NCBI RefSeq assembly: GCF_003469185.1
Contig: NZ_QSIL01000002.1
Location: 124,692-188,691, forward strand
Direction: 5' to 3'
Length of the DNA: 64,000 nucleotides
DNA from: Collinsella sp. AM34-10
GTDB lineage: Bacteria; Actinomycetota; Coriobacteriia; Coriobacteriales; Coriobacteriaceae
Part shown: positions 63,074 to 64,000 of the stretch, piece by piece
Position numbering within the stretch: position 1 is the first letter of the stretch
Layout of the letters: each line of letters opens with the position of its first letter
The notes under the pieces: model-generated
Databases searched by the model: none
What the model was told of the DNA's origin: nothing
What the model saw: only the letters and a program-made list of their open reading frames with translations
Made by a program: the position numbers and the translations under genes

Positions 63074-63811
63074 CTATGCGCCGATAGCGCCGCCGCAGTA
63101 TTCGCAGCGCCCGCTGGCATCGGGAATGGTGGTCGCACCGCAGAAGGGGCAGGTGACTGCGGTCTTGGGGGCCTTGGCGGCCACGACGCTGTCGCGCGTC
63201 TCCTGGCGCAGCTGCACCAGCGCGTCGCGGACCTCGGTTGCCTGGCGCTTGGCCTCGCGGTACTCGATGGAACCGCGCTGGTCGATGGTGGAGTCGTTCA
63301 CGCGCAGGTTGATCTCGGTAAAGTACGGCGTGTTGACGTGGATGGTCAGATTAAAGTCGTAATCCAGGTCGTAGCGCGGCGGGTTGTAGCTCTCGCGCTC
63401 GCCGTCCTTGGTCTCGCGATAGATTTCGGTGCGATGCTCGTCGATATCCATATCGCAGCCGAGTACCTGCGAGAACTCGATGATGTCGGGATTGGCGTCG
63501 CGCCAGCGGCTCTGCGAAGTGATGATCAGCAGGCCCGCGTCTTCGTCGAGCATGATGTTGGTGCGCCCGGCAGAAAGCGTGCGCGTGGGATTGAACGACG
63601 CCAGGCGCTCGGCATTGGCCTCACGGTAGGCGAGCTGCTCGCGGATATCGTCCGCGGTGCTGGAGCGATAGCCGTGAAAGTAGGGGGAGAGCTTGCCGAC
63701 GCACTCTTTGCACAGGTAGCCCTCGTTGATTTTGGTCTTGCCGAGAAGTCCCAGCTCGGTACCGCAGATCGCGCACTCTTTCTTCTCGAACATCTTGTCA
63801 AAGAAGCCCAT
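63074..63811 (-). CDS. DUF4428-type protein with N- and C-terminal zinc ribbons
   Basis: 245 residues. The N-terminal CAICGTELGLLGKTKINEGYLCKEC is the DUF4428 zinc ribbon; a beta-rich middle (about 60-185) carries no catalytic motif I can name; the C-terminus is a second ribbon, CPFCGATTIPDASGRCEYCGG. GGGAGG lies 6-11 bases before the ATG at 63811. First gene of the three-gene zinc-ribbon/SPFH unit. Confidence 0.85.
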   Translation of the reverse strand: MGFFDKMFEKKECAICGTELGLLGKTKINEGYLCKECVGKLSPYFHGYRSSTADDIREQLAYREANAERLASFNPTRTLSAGRTNIMLDEDAGLLIITSQSRWRDANPDIIEFSQVLGCDMDIDEHRTEIYRETKDGERESYNPPRYDLDYDFNLTIHVNTPYFTEINLRVNDSTIDQRGSIEYREAKRQATEVRDALVQLRQETRDSVVAAKAPKTAVTCPFCGATTIPDASGRCEYCGGAIGA

Positions 63812-64000
63812 GGCTGCCTCCCATCAACTGGTAGCGTGTGTCACTTTTGATGATGGGGGAGTGCGCGATCTTTCACGATACCCAGACGGCTCAACGAGTC
63901 TCCACAACTGGGACACATGGCCCATTTTTCCTACTCATTGGGGACGTACTCATTGGGGACGCACTTAAATGAGTGAAACTACTCATTTAAGTGCGTCCCC
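63812..64000. other. Upstream region with clustered repeat copies, continuing past the window edge
   Basis: The first half presumably holds the promoter of the zinc-ribbon operon. From 63930 two partial copies of the CATTGGGGACGT repeat (63936 and 63951) lead into the 20-bp palindrome listed separately. Confidence 0.6.
63930..64000. repeat. Dispersed TTTAAGAACGTCCCCAA repeat, copy 5, as a perfect 20-bp palindrome
   Basis: GGGGACGCACTTAAATGAGT 63955-63974 and its exact complement 63981-64000, with loop GAAACT. The preceding CTACTCATTGGGGACGTACT (63931-63950) is another partial copy. The palindrome ends exactly at the window edge. Confidence 0.85.

Overview
The window looks like chromosome from a high-GC, strictly anaerobic gut actinobacterium of the class Coriobacteriia, most probably Collinsella or a close relative. 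This is an inference from gene content (an Ech-type hydrogenase, LuxR-type response regulators, an NRMT-like magnesium transporter, abundant PTS and carbohydrate genes), from codon use, and from the many palindromic intergenic repeats. No rRNA or tRNA gene, CRISPR array or complete insertion sequence was found.

Layout. 1-9.4 kb: the 3' part of a giant GLUG-repeat surface protein, open at the left edge. 9.8-10.2 kb: an orphan double helix-turn-helix protein of IS3-OrfA type. 10.4-16.0 kb: a complete six-function Ech [NiFe]-hydrogenase operon in five genes, because the two membrane subunits EchA and EchB are one polypeptide. 16.0-16.6 kb: a gene-free stretch of nested inverted repeats. 16.6-21.9 kb: a NarL-type two-component system divergent from an ABC-2 exporter it probably controls. 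22.0-25.4 kb: a LolD/FtsX-type ABC pair. 25.5-31.1 kb: a DUF362 ferredoxin, an alpha/beta hydrolase, a hemolysin III protein, a CNNM/CorC-type CBS protein and a small protein resembling the N-terminal domain of cyanophycin synthetase. 31.2-33.8 kb: a YtxH protein, a PRC-barrel protein and a polysaccharide-deacetylase-fold protein that has lost its catalytic histidines. 33.9-37.3 kb: a structured leader RNA, an MgtE-like CBS protein without the MgtE pore motif, and an NRMT-type transporter.

37.8-40.0 kb: an SGNH-fused acyltransferase. 40.2-42.2 kb: ribokinase and nucleoside hydrolase. 42.4-48.4 kb: a LacI regulator followed by a sugar operon (fucose/arabinose-isomerase-family protein, split transketolase, FGGY kinase). 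48.6 kb: luxS. 49.2-55.2 kb: a beta-glucoside region (BglG-type antiterminator with its RNA target, PTS IIBC, an esterase, a DUF4867 protein and a GH1 6-phospho-beta-glucosidase). 55.5-59.4 kb: a signalling cluster of a 7TM pseudo-kinase, a histidine kinase and a response regulator. 59.5-63.8 kb, minus strand: a lipoprotein and a three-gene zinc-ribbon/SPFH cluster.

The most unusual points are the fused EchA-EchB subunit, the deacetylase-fold protein without metal ligands, the stand-alone cyanophycin-synthetase-like N-domain, the MgtE-like/NRMT pair behind a roughly 200-nt structured leader, the pseudo-kinase signalling trio, and several families of palindromic intergenic repeats, one of which repeatedly contains the stop codon of the upstream gene.
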